A stretch of 64,000 bases of DNA from Phycisphaeraceae bacterium (GCA_019636755.1 JAHBWZ010000001.1:434001-498000); one strand, 5' to 3'; shown: positions 17,530 to 27,771, counted from the first letter of the stretch. The notes: generated from the sequence alone by a model not told the origin. A program made the numbers and translations.

Positions 17530-18590
17530 GATGAAGACTCCGGGGCGCCAGCGGGCGCGGGACGGTGCTCGACCGGCGCGGCCGGGGCGCGATCAACAAC
17601 GACGGGCGGGGTGGGATCATGCGAGCGGGCATGGTGCTCCCGCCTCGCCCACTCCGCGAGGAAGAGGGCGGATGCCACGGCGACATTGAGCGACGGCACG
17701 TTTCCGGACATGGGAATGCAGGCCGTCTGATCGCATCGCGCCATCGCCTCCGCGGAGAGCCCATGGGCCTCGGACCCGAAGACGAACGCCACGCCCGGCC
17801 GCGGCGCCGTTCCATTCCGGCCGGATCCGGGACCCGCGGGAACCCGCGGGCCGCCGGTGGCACCGCCGCCGCGCGCGCCCGCCTCCCAGAGCGGCACCGC
17901 CTCCGGCGTGACTTCCGCCCCGATGATCGCGCAGCCCCACTCCGCCCGCAGGCGGTCCAGCGCGGCGGGCCACGGGTCCGCGATCGCCCACGGCACGGAC
18001 AGCGTGTGGCCGACGGAGACGCGCAGCGCCTTGCGGTACAGCGGATCGCAGCAGTCCGGATCCAGCACGATGCCGTCCGCGCCGAACGCCGCCGCGTTGC
18101 GGAAGAGCGCGCCCATGTTGTCGACGTTGGTCACGCCCTCCGCCACCAGGAGGCGCAGACCCGACCGCCCCCGCAGGTGTCCGAGCGCGGCGTCGAGCGT
18201 CAGCGCGTGCGGCCCGGGCCGGTGGCCCAGCGCCAGGACGCCGCGATGGATGTGGAATCCCGCCAGGTGCGTCATCACGTCGAGCGGGGCGCCATAGATC
18301 GGCACGTGATCGGGCAGTGCCGCAAGCCGGTCGACCAGCCGCTCGAGGTGCGGGGGCGTCATCAGGACCGCCGCCACCGCGTCCGGCGTGTCGAGGAGAC
18401 GCGTGACGACCAGTTCCGACTCCGCCATGAAGTGCCGGTCGCGACCGCGGAGATCGCGATCCCGGACGTCGCGGAAGCCATCCAGTCGCGCATCATCGGC
18501 CTCGACGATGATGGTCACCCGGTCCGACAGCGCCCCGGGATCGGCGATGCGGCTGGGCGATGGGACCTGCGGACACGCCATCGTGCGCAT
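17526..18590 (-). CDS. SpoU/TrmH-family RNA 2'-O-methyltransferase
   Basis: A 354-residue SPOUT-class methyltransferase. The three SpoU motifs are visible: VTNVDNMGALFRNAAAFG (motif 1, N and R), FVFGSEAHGLS (motif 2), and IPMSGNVPSLNVAVASALFL (motif 3), which together form the SAM-binding trefoil knot. The N-terminal RNA-binding domain contains the expected FMAESELVVTRLL. The target (tRNA or rRNA) cannot be specified. An insert rich in Gly/Pro sits before motif 2 and the C-terminus has a Pro-rich tail. The first ATG (18590) is buried in a TATCAT that looks like a minus-10; if so, translation may begin at ATG 18581 on a leaderless transcript. Confidence 0.88.
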   Translation of the reverse strand: MRTMACPQVPSPSRIADPGALSDRVTIIVEADDARLDGFRDVRDRDLRGRDRHFMAESELVVTRLLDTPDAVAAVLMTPPHLERLVDRLAALPDHVPIYGAPLDVMTHLAGFHIHRGVLALGHRPGPHALTLDAALGHLRGRSGLRLLVAEGVTNVDNMGALFRNAAAFGADGIVLDPDCCDPLYRKALRVSVGHTLSVPWAIADPWPAALDRLRAEWGCAIIGAEVTPEAVPLWEAGARGGGATGGPRVPAGPGSGRNGTAPRPGVAFVFGSEAHGLSAEAMARCDQTACIPMSGNVPSLNVAVASALFLAEWARREHHARSHDPTPPVVVDRAPAAPVEHRPAPAGAPESSS

Positions 18591-18594
18591 GATA
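18589..18594 (-). promoter_or_regulatory. Candidate minus-10 (TATCAT) for the SpoU-EF-hand operon
   Basis: The hexamer ends 7 nt before the in-frame ATG at 18581 and overlaps the upstream ATG at 18590. It suggests a leaderless start at 18581. Confidence 0.3.
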
Positions 18595-18699
18595 GGGATC
18601 GCGTGACAGGCCGATCAGGCGGCCGCGCCGACGGCGATCGGCGCCTCCGCGCGACGCCCCGGTCGGCGGCGGTCGGCGCCGGCGCCGCCGCGCGAGCGG

Positions 18700-18705
18700 T
18701 ACGCT
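18700..18705 (+). promoter_or_regulatory. Candidate minus-10 (TACGCT) for the APH-like kinase gene
   Basis: The hexamer ends 7 nt before ATG 18713. No Shine-Dalgarno sequence is seen, so a leaderless transcript is possible. Confidence 0.28.
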
Positions 18706-18712
18706 CGTCGCG

Positions 18713-19786
18713 ATGTCCGCCGACCCGCCAGCGTCCCCGCACGACCTGTCCTCGCGCCTCCCCGAGGCGTTCCGGAGCGCGCTCGTGCAGACCGGCCTCG
18801 CCGCGCCCGAGGCGCCCTGCACCATGCATCCCGCGCCCGACCTGACGGCGCGCGGCCGGACCGGGCATCTCTCCCGCGTCTTCTCGGAGGCGACCGCGCC
18901 CCCGGGCGCGGTGCCGATCGCCCTCGTCAAGGAGACGCCCCGGGGCCCGCATCGCGAACGCGCCGAGCGCGAGCGCTGGTGCCTCGCGACCCTGCCGCCT
19001 TTCCTGGAGGCGACGCCGCCGCTGCGCATGCCCGCGCTGCTCGCCGCGGACGAGACCGGCGACGGCGCGCTGCGCCTGCTCCTGCCCTGGCTTCCGGGAC
19101 GATCGCGCTCGATCGGCGACGGCTGCACGACCGACGACGCCGCGCAGGTCCTTGCGGCACTCGCGTCGATGCACCGGGCCTGGCGCGCGCCCGCGCGGCA
19201 GGCGCTGCTCTCCCCCCTCCCGGTCTGGGGCGACGGTGAACGGGGCGCCGCGCGCCCGCATCAGCGGCGTGCCGACCGATTCCGCGGTCGCCTGCCGCGC
19301 TTCCTCGCGCGCTACGCGCATGCGATGCCGCCCGGCCTGGCCGATCGCCTGGTGCGACTGGCCGATCGCTTCGAGGGACTGCTCTCCATCGCCGACCGAT
19401 GGCCGCGCACCCTGGTCCACGGCGACGTCCACCTGGAGAACCTGCTCCTGCCGGACGGGCGAGCGCAGCCGGTCGCGCTGCTCGACTGGCAGTCGGCGAG
19501 CCGGGGAAGCGGACTCGTCGACGCCGTGCGATTCCTGGTCGAATCGCTGCACGACGGCGGCGCCGCGCCGCCGCGCCTGAGTCCGCTGCTCTGCGCGTGG
19601 GCCGAGGATGCCGAGGAGCCCGGCGGCGCAGCGGGTGCGCTGGATCGCGCGGACGCGGCGATCGACCTGGTGCTCGCCGGCTTCGTCAGCGGGTACGCCG
19701 GACCGCAGACCGCGCCGCCGCCGCCGCCGGACCCTGTGCTGGAGCGCCTGCTCGGGGCGGACCGCATGGGCGCGCTGGTGCCGTAG
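18713..19786 (+). CDS. Aminoglycoside phosphotransferase (APH)-fold kinase
   Basis: A 357-residue protein with the APH/choline-kinase fold. The Brenner motif HGDVHLENLLL (about residues 237-247) supplies the catalytic Asp and Asn, and LLDWQ (about 256-260) the metal-binding Asp. The N-terminal lobe has a probable ATP lysine in ALVKET. Such enzymes phosphorylate small hydroxyl compounds or sugars; real drug resistance is unlikely in this chromosomal setting and the substrate is unknown. It is monocistronic and convergent with the PBP1C gene. Confidence 0.78.
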   Translation: MSADPPASPHDLSSRLPEAFRSALVQTGLAAPEAPCTMHPAPDLTARGRTGHLSRVFSEATAPPGAVPIALVKETPRGPHRERAERERWCLATLPPFLEATPPLRMPALLAADETGDGALRLLLPWLPGRSRSIGDGCTTDDAAQVLAALASMHRAWRAPARQALLSPLPVWGDGERGAARPHQRRADRFRGRLPRFLARYAHAMPPGLADRLVRLADRFEGLLSIADRWPRTLVHGDVHLENLLLPDGRAQPVALLDWQSASRGSGLVDAVRFLVESLHDGGAAPPRLSPLLCAWAEDAEEPGGAAGALDRADAAIDLVLAGFVSGYAGPQTAPPPPPDPVLERLLGADRMGALVP

Positions 19787-19882
19787 AGGGTCGATACCGT
19801 CGGGCACGCTCCGCGCCGCGCGGCGACCGGGGATGCGGCTGAGCGCCTGTCGGCGCATCGCGCCCGGCCGCCGTGGACGCGC

Positions 19883-22066
19883 TCACCGGATGCGCCGCGC
19901 GACGTCCATGTCGTCGTTCGCAAAGTGCACCGACGCATCGCGCACCGTGCACACCACCCGCGCGGTGCGGCCGGCGGCGTCGATCGCCAGGATCTCCCAC
20001 GTGCCCGGGGACAGGCGGACGTGATCGAACGGCGCAGAGACCGGGGCGCCGTCCACGAACCATCGCACCGGTCGATCCGCGCGCAGCGGGATCCGGGCCC
20101 ACGGCAGGGGCACCGTCGTGACCGCCGCGGCGCCGGGCACGCTGTCCGGCATCGATCGCGCCAGGTGCACGCTGTCGGGCGCCGGCTCCAGGATGCGGAC
20201 CGCCGCCGCGCGGGCCGCCGACGCCGCGTGCGCCGCGTCGCGCACGAGCATGAGCGGACGGCCGGGCGTCCACGCCGGCGGCTCGTCCGCCCGCGCCGCC
20301 GTCCGCGCGACGCCGCCCAGGCGCGGGTCCTCCAGCAGCCGCTCGACGGCCGGCGCGGCTACGCGCGCGCCGGTCAGGATCGGATCACCGCCGCCGGCGG
20401 GACGACCGACCCATGCGCCGACGACCACGCGATCGTTCCACCCCAAGGCCCATGCATCGACGTGCCCCGCGCTCGTTCCCGTCTTGATCGGCGGCGCGCT
20501 GCGCCGCGCCTCGGCCGCATGATCCCCGCGCCGCGACAGGATTGATTCGATCGCCCGGCAGGTGCGCGGGGTGAACGTGCGGGCAACGCGGACCGGCTCA
20601 GCGCTGAGGAATCGACCGCCGATCGATTCGCCATCGCGTGGGAAGACCGCGTACGCCTGGACAAGATCGATGAGCCGGACCTCAGCGGCGCCGGTCGCCA
20701 GCGCCAGACCGGCCTCCGCCGCGCGCCCCGCCTCGAAGCGCACGCCGCACGACTCCATCGTCGCGATCACCGCCGCGGGCCCGAGTTCCCGGAGGACGGC
20801 GATCCACGGCCGATTGAGCGACCGCACCAGCGCGTCGTCCACCGGGACCGACACGCCGCCGGGCGCGTGACCCGCGTCGAGGCGCGTGCGCGGCGCGGAT
20901 GCAGCGTCGTCCATGTTGGCCGGTCGCCATCCCGCGTAGGCCACGGGATCGTCCGGAAGCGGCGACTGCGGCCCCAGCCGATCGGCCTCGAACGCCGTGG
21001 CGGCGATGAACGGCTTCAGCGCCGATCCCGGGCTGCGCCACGCCTCGAAGAGCGGGAGCCATCCCGCCGATCCGTCGTCGGGTCCGGCCGATGTTGCGAG
21101 CGCCCGGAAGGCACCGTCATGCCAGTCCATGATCACGATCGCGGCATGCGTTCCATCCGGCAGATCGCGGACGATCCGCATCGCCTCATCGCGCGCCATC
21201 GCCTGCATGTCCGGGCGCAGCAGCGATCGGACCGGCTCCCGGCTCCCGATCGACCGGCGGCGCACGGCGGCCGCGGCGACCTCGTGACGGCGCGGCAGGT
21301 GCCCCGATGCCAGTCGCACCGGTTCTGCGCCCGCCGCCGCGGCCGTGGCGCCATCGATCATGCCCAGGCGCTGCATGCGCTCCAGGACGCGCGCCCGCCG
21401 CCGCAGCGCGGCTTCCGGGAATCGGTCGGGACGCAATCGCTCCGGAGACTGGGGCAGTCCGGCGAGCAGCGCCGCTTCGCCGAGCGTCAGGTCGCACAGG
21501 CTCCGGCCGAAATACGTCCACGCCGCCGCCTCCGCGCCGCATCGATTCCCGCCGTACGGCGCGATCGAGAGGTACATCTCCAGCAGGCGCGGCGCGCCGG
21601 CATGGTGCTGGAGCCGCAGGGCGCGCAGCGCCTCGCGGACCTTCGCCGTGACCGTGCGCGGCGCGGGATCCAGCATCTTCGCCACCTGCATCGCGATCGT
21701 GCTCGCGCCGGAGACGACACCGCGCTGCATGACCAGTTGGGCCAGCGCCCGGGCGGCCGCGAGCGCATCCACGCCCGGATGCCGTCCGAACCGGCCGTCC
21801 TCGGCCGCGATCGTCGCGAGCGCGATCCAGGGACCGGCGGCATCGAGCGACACGGGAAGACGCACCTGCCCGTCGTCCGCGCATGCCACCGAGAGGATGC
21901 CGCCCTCCGCATCCAGGACGATCGGCGACCACGGCACCGCCTGCCACGCAGGCCGCAGGTCCGTCGTGGCCGCCGGGATGGAGAGCGCCGCCACGACCGC
22001 CACGATGGTGGCGGCGCAGCCGGGCGCGGAGAGCCGCGACCCGCGGCGCCGACGCGCACGGATCAT
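19883..22066 (-). CDS. pbpC: Penicillin-binding protein 1C
   Basis: A 727-residue bifunctional-type PBP. After a membrane anchor (about residues 12-35) comes a GT51 glycosyltransferase domain with the catalytic Glu in AAEDGRFGRHPGVD (near 87) and GASTIAMQVAKML. The transpeptidase domain has SALK (near 346-349), SLNRP as the SxN region and IKTGTSAGH (near 526). The C-terminal domain matches the BiPBP_C module of PbpC. Its start overlaps by four bases the stop of the alpha-2-macroglobulin gene, the same partnership as E. coli yfhM-pbpC. The likely role is peptidoglycan repair at sites of envelope breach. Confidence 0.92.
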   Translation of the reverse strand: MIRARRRRGSRLSAPGCAATIVAVVAALSIPAATTDLRPAWQAVPWSPIVLDAEGGILSVACADDGQVRLPVSLDAAGPWIALATIAAEDGRFGRHPGVDALAAARALAQLVMQRGVVSGASTIAMQVAKMLDPAPRTVTAKVREALRALRLQHHAGAPRLLEMYLSIAPYGGNRCGAEAAAWTYFGRSLCDLTLGEAALLAGLPQSPERLRPDRFPEAALRRRARVLERMQRLGMIDGATAAAAGAEPVRLASGHLPRRHEVAAAAVRRRSIGSREPVRSLLRPDMQAMARDEAMRIVRDLPDGTHAAIVIMDWHDGAFRALATSAGPDDGSAGWLPLFEAWRSPGSALKPFIAATAFEADRLGPQSPLPDDPVAYAGWRPANMDDAASAPRTRLDAGHAPGGVSVPVDDALVRSLNRPWIAVLRELGPAAVIATMESCGVRFEAGRAAEAGLALATGAAEVRLIDLVQAYAVFPRDGESIGGRFLSAEPVRVARTFTPRTCRAIESILSRRGDHAAEARRSAPPIKTGTSAGHVDAWALGWNDRVVVGAWVGRPAGGGDPILTGARVAAPAVERLLEDPRLGGVARTAARADEPPAWTPGRPLMLVRDAAHAASAARAAAVRILEPAPDSVHLARSMPDSVPGAAAVTTVPLPWARIPLRADRPVRWFVDGAPVSAPFDHVRLSPGTWEILAIDAAGRTARVVCTVRDASVHFANDDMDVARRIR

Positions 22067-25000
22067 CCTTCCACGCCCTCGATCACCACGTGACCCTCCG
22101 CCGCGATCCACGCGGACGTCTCCGGCTCATACATGCACGAGGCCTCCGCGCCGGGGACGGCGAATCGGCCGGAAACGATCGCGCGCATCGTGTATCGCAT
22201 CCGGCGCGGCGCATCGCCGCCCGGCGGCGCGGTCGCGAAGAGGATCACGCGATCGTCGTGCATCTCCGCGCGATCGGCGCCCGGGACCCGCACACCGTCC
22301 GACGGCAGCGTGGCCGCGAGTCCCGGATGCTCGACGGCGAACCCGCCCGGCAGCAGGTCGACGATCGCCACGTCGCTGCGGGCGCGATCATCCGGGGCGG
22401 CGAGTTCGATCTCGACCGTGATCGTGTCGCCCAGCCGGACACGCCCGCCCGGCCCCAGATCCGATCCGTCCTCGCGGCGCCAGGTGCGCCGCAGCCGGAG
22501 CCCGGCGTCGGCCTCTGCGGATCGTGCCGTGTGACCGGTCGCCGGCCCGCGGAACCGGTGCACGATGGTGACGGCCTCTGCGTCGCGCGCCGGCAGCGCG
22601 ATCTGCACGGTCGCGTGCGGCGGCGCCGGGATCCGCACCGTCTTCGCGCCCACCGGAACCTCGGACGGCGGGCCGTCGTCCACGCGGACGACCACCGCAG
22701 CGGGCGACGCGCGACGCGGCCCGTCGTCCGCCGTCACGGCCGGAGCGCCGAGCGCCTCGACGATGGCGGCGGCATCCAGCGTGGAGCACGGCCGCGCCGC
22801 GGCGGTGCCCAGCGCGGCCACGAGGGCCGCGATCCGGTCCGGATCGTGCTGCAGACGGCGCAGCAGCAGGAGCAGCGCCGCGTCGCGCGTGACCGGCGAC
22901 GCGAACCGGCGCGTACCCGCGTCCGCGCGGCGCGCCGCGACCGCGCGATCGGCCAGCGACACCGCCAGCGCGTGCATTCCGCCCGCCAGCGCCGCCCGTC
23001 CGAGCAGGACCAGCGATTCCGCGTCCAGGGCCTCCGCCCGCTCCGCGACGACGCGCACCCAGGTCGGGTCGGGCGCGCCCAGTCCGGCCAGCGCGTCGAG
23101 CGCATCGGTCCGGATCGCATCGTGCGCCGATCCCGTCGGGCGCACCAGTTCGGCGCGGAGCGCCCGCACCAGTCCCGCGTGCAGGTCCGCGTACGGACCG
23201 GATCCGTCCGGTGATCCGTCCGGTGATCCGTCCGGCGGTCCGCCACGCCCGTGCGGCGCCCGTCGAAGCGCCTGCGCGACGGCGCCGGCGACCAGCCGCG
23301 TGACGCGCACGCGCTCGTCCGGACCGGCGTCGCCGCCGGGCCAGAGCGCGAACGCGCCGTCCGGTCGCTGCATGCCGGCCAGCCGCTCCAGCGCCGCGTC
23401 GATCAGCGGCGCCACCCGCGCCGCCTCGGACGGTCGCGCCGCGCGCACCGCCAGCAGACCGCGCAGGCGCGCCGCGGTCTGTTCGGCGCATCCGTACGGA
23501 TACTCGATGAGCGACTCCACCAGGCGCTCGAGATCCGGTGCCGCGCCGCGCCCGATCTCCACGACCCGGCCTGCACCGCCTTGATCCGGACAGGCCTGAT
23601 CCGGGCCGATCGGATCCAGCCGGATCACCGCGCCCGGCGCGCCGGCCCGGTGCTCCACGACCTCGACCATCGGCATCGCGGACCGCACGACGACGCGCTC
23701 GCGCCGGCGGGCGAGGACTGCACCCGGCGGCGGGGCCTCCGCGGGCGCGCTCTCCCCGCCCGCGCGCACGGTGAAGTCCACCTCGTGCGTGCCTGCCCCC
23801 GCGGCGCGCAGATCGAACCACAGCACGTGCTCCTCGCCGGGCATCAGCGTGAGGCGCTGCGCGCCGCCCGGGATCGTGCGATCGTCCGGGTCGCGACGCG
23901 CCGCGGCCCGGCGCACCAGCACCAGTCCCGCGCCGGCCGTCGCCTCCACGTCCAGCGTCATCGGGACCGGGGACCGGCCGATGAGGCGCAGCGCCAGGCT
24001 CGCGTCATCGCCCGGTGCCATGGCGGACGGCACGGTCGCTTCCAGGAGCACCGGGACATCCGCCCCGACGGATGCGTTCGCGGCGCCGCAGCGCTCGCCG
24101 GACGCGGCCACCGCGAAGAGCCGCACGCGCCCGACGCTCTGCGGCATCGGCAGCGCGAAGGTCGTGGCTTCGCCCGCCGCCACCGTCACGGTCTCCTGCC
24201 ACGTGATCCGCCCTTCCGCGGGGACCAGGGCGGCGGGTCCGCGCCGACCGCGCATGACCTGGTCTCCGCCGATGCGGTCGACGCGGTGCAGCCCGGTGTG
24301 ATCGGGAAGCAGGCGCGCCCGCGCGTCGTGGTGCCGCACCGTGTGACGGCGCGCGCCCAGGAAGTGTGCACAGGGATCCGGGATGGTCCACGGCGCCGCC
24401 AGCACGATGCCCTCGTCCACGGCCCAGAGATGGACCGCCACCGTCTCCTCCACCGAGGGATCGCCCGCGCGCACGGTGATCGACACGCGCTCTCCGGGCA
24501 CCGCGGTGACCGGCGGCGTCACCGTCAGCGGCAGCGTGCGCGGCGCTCGGTCCAGGCGGAGTCGCCGCGCGGCGACCGCGCGAGGCGCCTCCCAGCGTGG
24601 TCGGGACGCGTCCACGCCGCGGACGAGCAGCGCGCTGAGCACGACATCGCCGCGGAGCGTGATCGGGATCGACATCTCCACCTCCGAGGCGCCGGCCGGG
24701 AGCGCCGTCACCTGCGCATGCCGGACCCGGTCATCCTCCAGCGTGAAGAGCGCGGTACCCGCAAACGGCGCCCGCACCAGCAGGCGCGCCGTGGTCCCGG
24801 GTGCCGGAAGAGGATCCAGCAGGACGACCTCGATGGCGTCGGCGCCGCTTTCCGACGACTCCGCCTCGACCATCGCGTCCCCGGCGCCATTCGGCGGCGC
24901 GATCTCGACGCGGAACGACGTCGCAGACCCCGCCCCGCCCGCCCGGAGCGAGACGATGTGCGAGCCCTCCGGCAGGGGCGGGAGATCCGCCAGGAAGATG

Positions 25001-27771
25001 TCCGGCGCGACCTCGGAGGCGCGCACCTCCAGCAGCGTCTCGGCCACGCGCTCTCGCCGGATGTCGCGCCGCCAGACGGCCCGTTCGTCCTGGAGTTCCA
25101 GTCGCCACGAAGACACCAGCCGGTCGACCGTGCAGGCGAGCGCGCCCGGTGGCGGCAGCGACGATGCATCCACGGCGTCCCGCGCGCCCGGCATCAGGAC
25201 GCCGCGCACCGTCCAGCCCTCGCCCGACCGGCCGCTCGTCCGCACCGGGTCGATGCCGAGCAGCACGTCATCCACGGCAGGCGCGCGCAGGCGACAGGAC
25301 CCGGCCTGCGAACGGCCCCCGCTCTCCTGCACGGTCGCGGTCACCACCGCCACCTCTCCCGGCTCGAGCGCCTCGAGCGGCCATCCCCCCTCCCACGCGC
25401 CATCGTCATCGAGTCGACCCTCGATCCCGGGCAGGCGCCGCACCACCGCGGCACCGGGGTCGCGCGGCCCGCCGCCGGGCGGCGCGGTGAGCGCCGCGTC
25501 GTCCTCGCCGAAGAGAAACCGCGCCCGGCCCGGCACGACCGGTCGCTCGCGGCGCACCTCGGCCGTGAGTCGTACGGCGAGTCCCCGGGCGGCGAGCCCC
25601 GCGACCCGCGTGGCGCGCACGCGCACCGCGCCCGGACGCGCGGTGACCGGCTCCACGGACACCATCATCGCGCGGGGCACGAACGGCTCGATCGGCGCGT
25701 CGAGCCGCGCGAGGATGTGTTCGCTGCCCGGAAGCCGCACCACGACCTCGTGCACGCCGGTCGCGCCGGCGGGATGGGTCGGCAGCGCCGCGTGGAAGAA
25801 CCCGTGCAGCGCGGCGCGCGCCTCGGTGCGCACGCGGCGGACGACGCGCCCCGTCGGATCACGGAGTTCGACGTCCAGGGGCAGGCGATCGTCCATGCCA
25901 TCCTGCGCCGCAGCATGCGGCGCGTGGCCCGCCCCGGCGCGCCCCGCGAGCATCGGCGGAAGCGCGCCGTGCGCATCGCGCACCACGCCGGTCAGGTACA
26001 CCGTCTCGCCGGGCCGGTGCACGCCGCGCTCTGCGTAGAGAAAGACATCGAGTCCCCTCGGCACCACCCGGCCCGGCTCGCCCGGGCGGTCGTCCTCGAC
26101 CGGAGGCGGCGCTCCACCGCGCTCGATCGGCAGCACCGCGCACGCCCCGTCGTGCCGGACCAGCATGCTCACGATCGGGCCATCCGGGTGCGCGGCCGGT
26201 ACCGGCAGGCGCACGCACCCCGATGCGTCGGTGCCGCCGGTCGCCACCGTCCGGCCGGCACGGCCCAGCAGGTGGACCTCGGCGCCGTCGACCGGCTGCC
26301 CGCGCCCGATGGACGTGACCCACACGAAGGCGTCCTCCGCGCCGATCCGGATGACCGGCGCGAGATCGCTCAGCGCCACCGTCGCCGTCGCGGACCGCCA
26401 CGCCGTGCGCTCATCGCTCACGCGCACCACGAAGAGGCCGCGCGCGTCATCCCCGGCAAGTCCGCCGAGATCGAGTCGCGTCCGCAGGCGCGCATGGGGC
26501 TGCCATCCGTCCGCGTTCCCGATCACCGCGTGCACGGCGTCATGCACCACGCGACCCGCATCGTCGGCGCGCAGGCCGCGCAGGAACGCGGGCAGCAGGT
26601 CCTCGTGCAGCCGGATGACCCGGACGCGCACGCGCGGGACGTCGATCGACTCCAGCACGATCGAGCGCAGGCCACCCGGCGCCAGCGTGCCCGACCCGCC
26701 CGGCAGCGCCACCTCGGGCGACGGCGGATCGATGACGGCCGTGACGCGCGTGTCGGACCCGAGCGCTTCCCCGGTGATGTCCGACAGGCCGGCGGGCAGC
26801 GTGATCGTCACGCGGGATCCCGGAGTGAAGCGGCCGCGCAGGTGCAGCCGCGTCCCCTCCGCGGTGAACCGCAGCCCGGGCACGGGCGGGTCCACCGAGA
26901 TGGCCGACTCCGGGATCGGCGTCGCGAGCGGTCGCGTGAAGCGAAGAACCACGTCCGCCGGTTCGTCCCGCACGGCCACCGCGGGATCGCAGCCCAGAAT
27001 GGTGAACCGCCCGGGGATCCCGCACGTGATCATGCGGTCCGGGCCCGCCACGCGGAGCGCCCGCGCCGCCGGGCGCGGACAGCGCACCACGTGCACGCGC
27101 TCCAGGCCCCTGGTCTGCCACGCCACGCCCGCGATCGCATCGGGCGCCTCACCGCCGTGAAGCGTCACGCGGGATCGCGCCCAGTCGGCGTCGACCGGGC
27201 GGTCGAACTCGATGGCGAGCGTCACGAACGCGTCACCGGTGTCACGGATCCGCGCCCCGGTCATGGTCGCCGGAGGCACCTCGGCCCGCGCGTGCGCCGC
27301 GCCCGCGTCCGCGTCGCCGCCGGCGCGCACATGCACGGCGAGTCCGGGCGCGGGTGGCGACTCCAGCACGAAGTCCAGGCGCTCCGGCGAGGCCAGGACC
27401 CACCGGCCCGGAAGCGGCGGGTCGATCGTCGGCCACGCGTCGCCCCCGGCGGCGCCGGGCACCGCGGTCCCGCCGCGCAGCCACACCGAGAGCCGATCGG
27501 GCACGGGACCGCCGTCGGCCGCGGCGAACGCCGCGCGCTCGATCTGCACGCCGTCGACGTGGCGCGCCGGCTGGTCCCGGGGTGCCGTCGCGCCGCGGTC
27601 CGAAGCGGCCGGCGCCCGCCCGCCGGGGGCGCGCGCCGCGATCATGCCCGTCACGATCCACCCGGCCGCGTTGACCGCGGCAAGCGTGATCAGCACCGTG
27701 AAAGAACGCCGACCGGGGGCCGGACCGTGCCCGGATTCCCCGCCACCACACCGTCCCGCCGTCCGTGTCAT
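22063..27771 (-). CDS. Bacterial alpha-2-macroglobulin with thioester motif
   Basis: A 1902-residue periplasmic giant protease trap. An N-terminal membrane anchor (about residues 24-46) replaces the lipobox of E. coli YfhM. It is followed by serial macroglobulin-type beta domains, the A2M core and the thioester motif CAEQ (Cys 1428, codons at 23479-23490) in the context PYGCAEQTAARLRGLL, then the alpha/alpha-toroid domain and a C-terminal receptor-like domain ending AAEGHVVIEGVEG. Known relatives covalently bind attacking proteases, guarding the periplasm when the cell wall is broken. A strong GGGAGGT precedes the ATG. Coupled to pbpC. Length is above the usual 1500-1650. One linker contains a 12-bp triple repeat. 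Confidence 0.92.
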   Translation of the reverse strand: MTRTAGRCGGGESGHGPAPGRRSFTVLITLAAVNAAGWIVTGMIAARAPGGRAPAASDRGATAPRDQPARHVDGVQIERAAFAAADGGPVPDRLSVWLRGGTAVPGAAGGDAWPTIDPPLPGRWVLASPERLDFVLESPPAPGLAVHVRAGGDADAGAAHARAEVPPATMTGARIRDTGDAFVTLAIEFDRPVDADWARSRVTLHGGEAPDAIAGVAWQTRGLERVHVVRCPRPAARALRVAGPDRMITCGIPGRFTILGCDPAVAVRDEPADVVLRFTRPLATPIPESAISVDPPVPGLRFTAEGTRLHLRGRFTPGSRVTITLPAGLSDITGEALGSDTRVTAVIDPPSPEVALPGGSGTLAPGGLRSIVLESIDVPRVRVRVIRLHEDLLPAFLRGLRADDAGRVVHDAVHAVIGNADGWQPHARLRTRLDLGGLAGDDARGLFVVRVSDERTAWRSATATVALSDLAPVIRIGAEDAFVWVTSIGRGQPVDGAEVHLLGRAGRTVATGGTDASGCVRLPVPAAHPDGPIVSMLVRHDGACAVLPIERGGAPPPVEDDRPGEPGRVVPRGLDVFLYAERGVHRPGETVYLTGVVRDAHGALPPMLAGRAGAGHAPHAAAQDGMDDRLPLDVELRDPTGRVVRRVRTEARAALHGFFHAALPTHPAGATGVHEVVVRLPGSEHILARLDAPIEPFVPRAMMVSVEPVTARPGAVRVRATRVAGLAARGLAVRLTAEVRRERPVVPGRARFLFGEDDAALTAPPGGGPRDPGAAVVRRLPGIEGRLDDDGAWEGGWPLEALEPGEVAVVTATVQESGGRSQAGSCRLRAPAVDDVLLGIDPVRTSGRSGEGWTVRGVLMPGARDAVDASSLPPPGALACTVDRLVSSWRLELQDERAVWRRDIRRERVAETLLEVRASEVAPDIFLADLPPLPEGSHIVSLRAGGAGSATSFRVEIAPPNGAGDAMVEAESSESGADAIEVVLLDPLPAPGTTARLLVRAPFAGTALFTLEDDRVRHAQVTALPAGASEVEMSIPITLRGDVVLSALLVRGVDASRPRWEAPRAVAARRLRLDRAPRTLPLTVTPPVTAVPGERVSITVRAGDPSVEETVAVHLWAVDEGIVLAAPWTIPDPCAHFLGARRHTVRHHDARARLLPDHTGLHRVDRIGGDQVMRGRRGPAALVPAEGRITWQETVTVAAGEATTFALPMPQSVGRVRLFAVAASGERCGAANASVGADVPVLLEATVPSAMAPGDDASLALRLIGRSPVPMTLDVEATAGAGLVLVRRAAARRDPDDRTIPGGAQRLTLMPGEEHVLWFDLRAAGAGTHEVDFTVRAGGESAPAEAPPPGAVLARRRERVVVRSAMPMVEVVEHRAGAPGAVIRLDPIGPDQACPDQGGAGRVVEIGRGAAPDLERLVESLIEYPYGCAEQTAARLRGLLAVRAARPSEAARVAPLIDAALERLAGMQRPDGAFALWPGGDAGPDERVRVTRLVAGAVAQALRRAPHGRGGPPDGSPDGSPDGSGPYADLHAGLVRALRAELVRPTGSAHDAIRTDALDALAGLGAPDPTWVRVVAERAEALDAESLVLLGRAALAGGMHALAVSLADRAVAARRADAGTRRFASPVTRDAALLLLLRRLQHDPDRIAALVAALGTAAARPCSTLDAAAIVEALGAPAVTADDGPRRASPAAVVVRVDDGPPSEVPVGAKTVRIPAPPHATVQIALPARDAEAVTIVHRFRGPATGHTARSAEADAGLRLRRTWRREDGSDLGPGGRVRLGDTITVEIELAAPDDRARSDVAIVDLLPGGFAVEHPGLAATLPSDGVRVPGADRAEMHDDRVILFATAPPGGDAPRRMRYTMRAIVSGRFAVPGAEASCMYEPETSAWIAAEGHVVIEGVEG
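23201..23236. repeat. 12-bp tandem triplet within the alpha-2-macroglobulin gene
   Basis: Three copies of GATCCGTCCGGT (the third ends in C) begin at 23201, 23213 and 23225. On the minus strand they encode the repeated tetrapeptide DGSP in a loop of the helical toroid domain. Confidence 0.8.

Noticed and set aside
18713-19786. Aminoglycoside resistance gene
   Set aside because: The APH fold is shared by many metabolic kinases, there is no mobile context, and no resistance-enzyme-specific sequence is seen.
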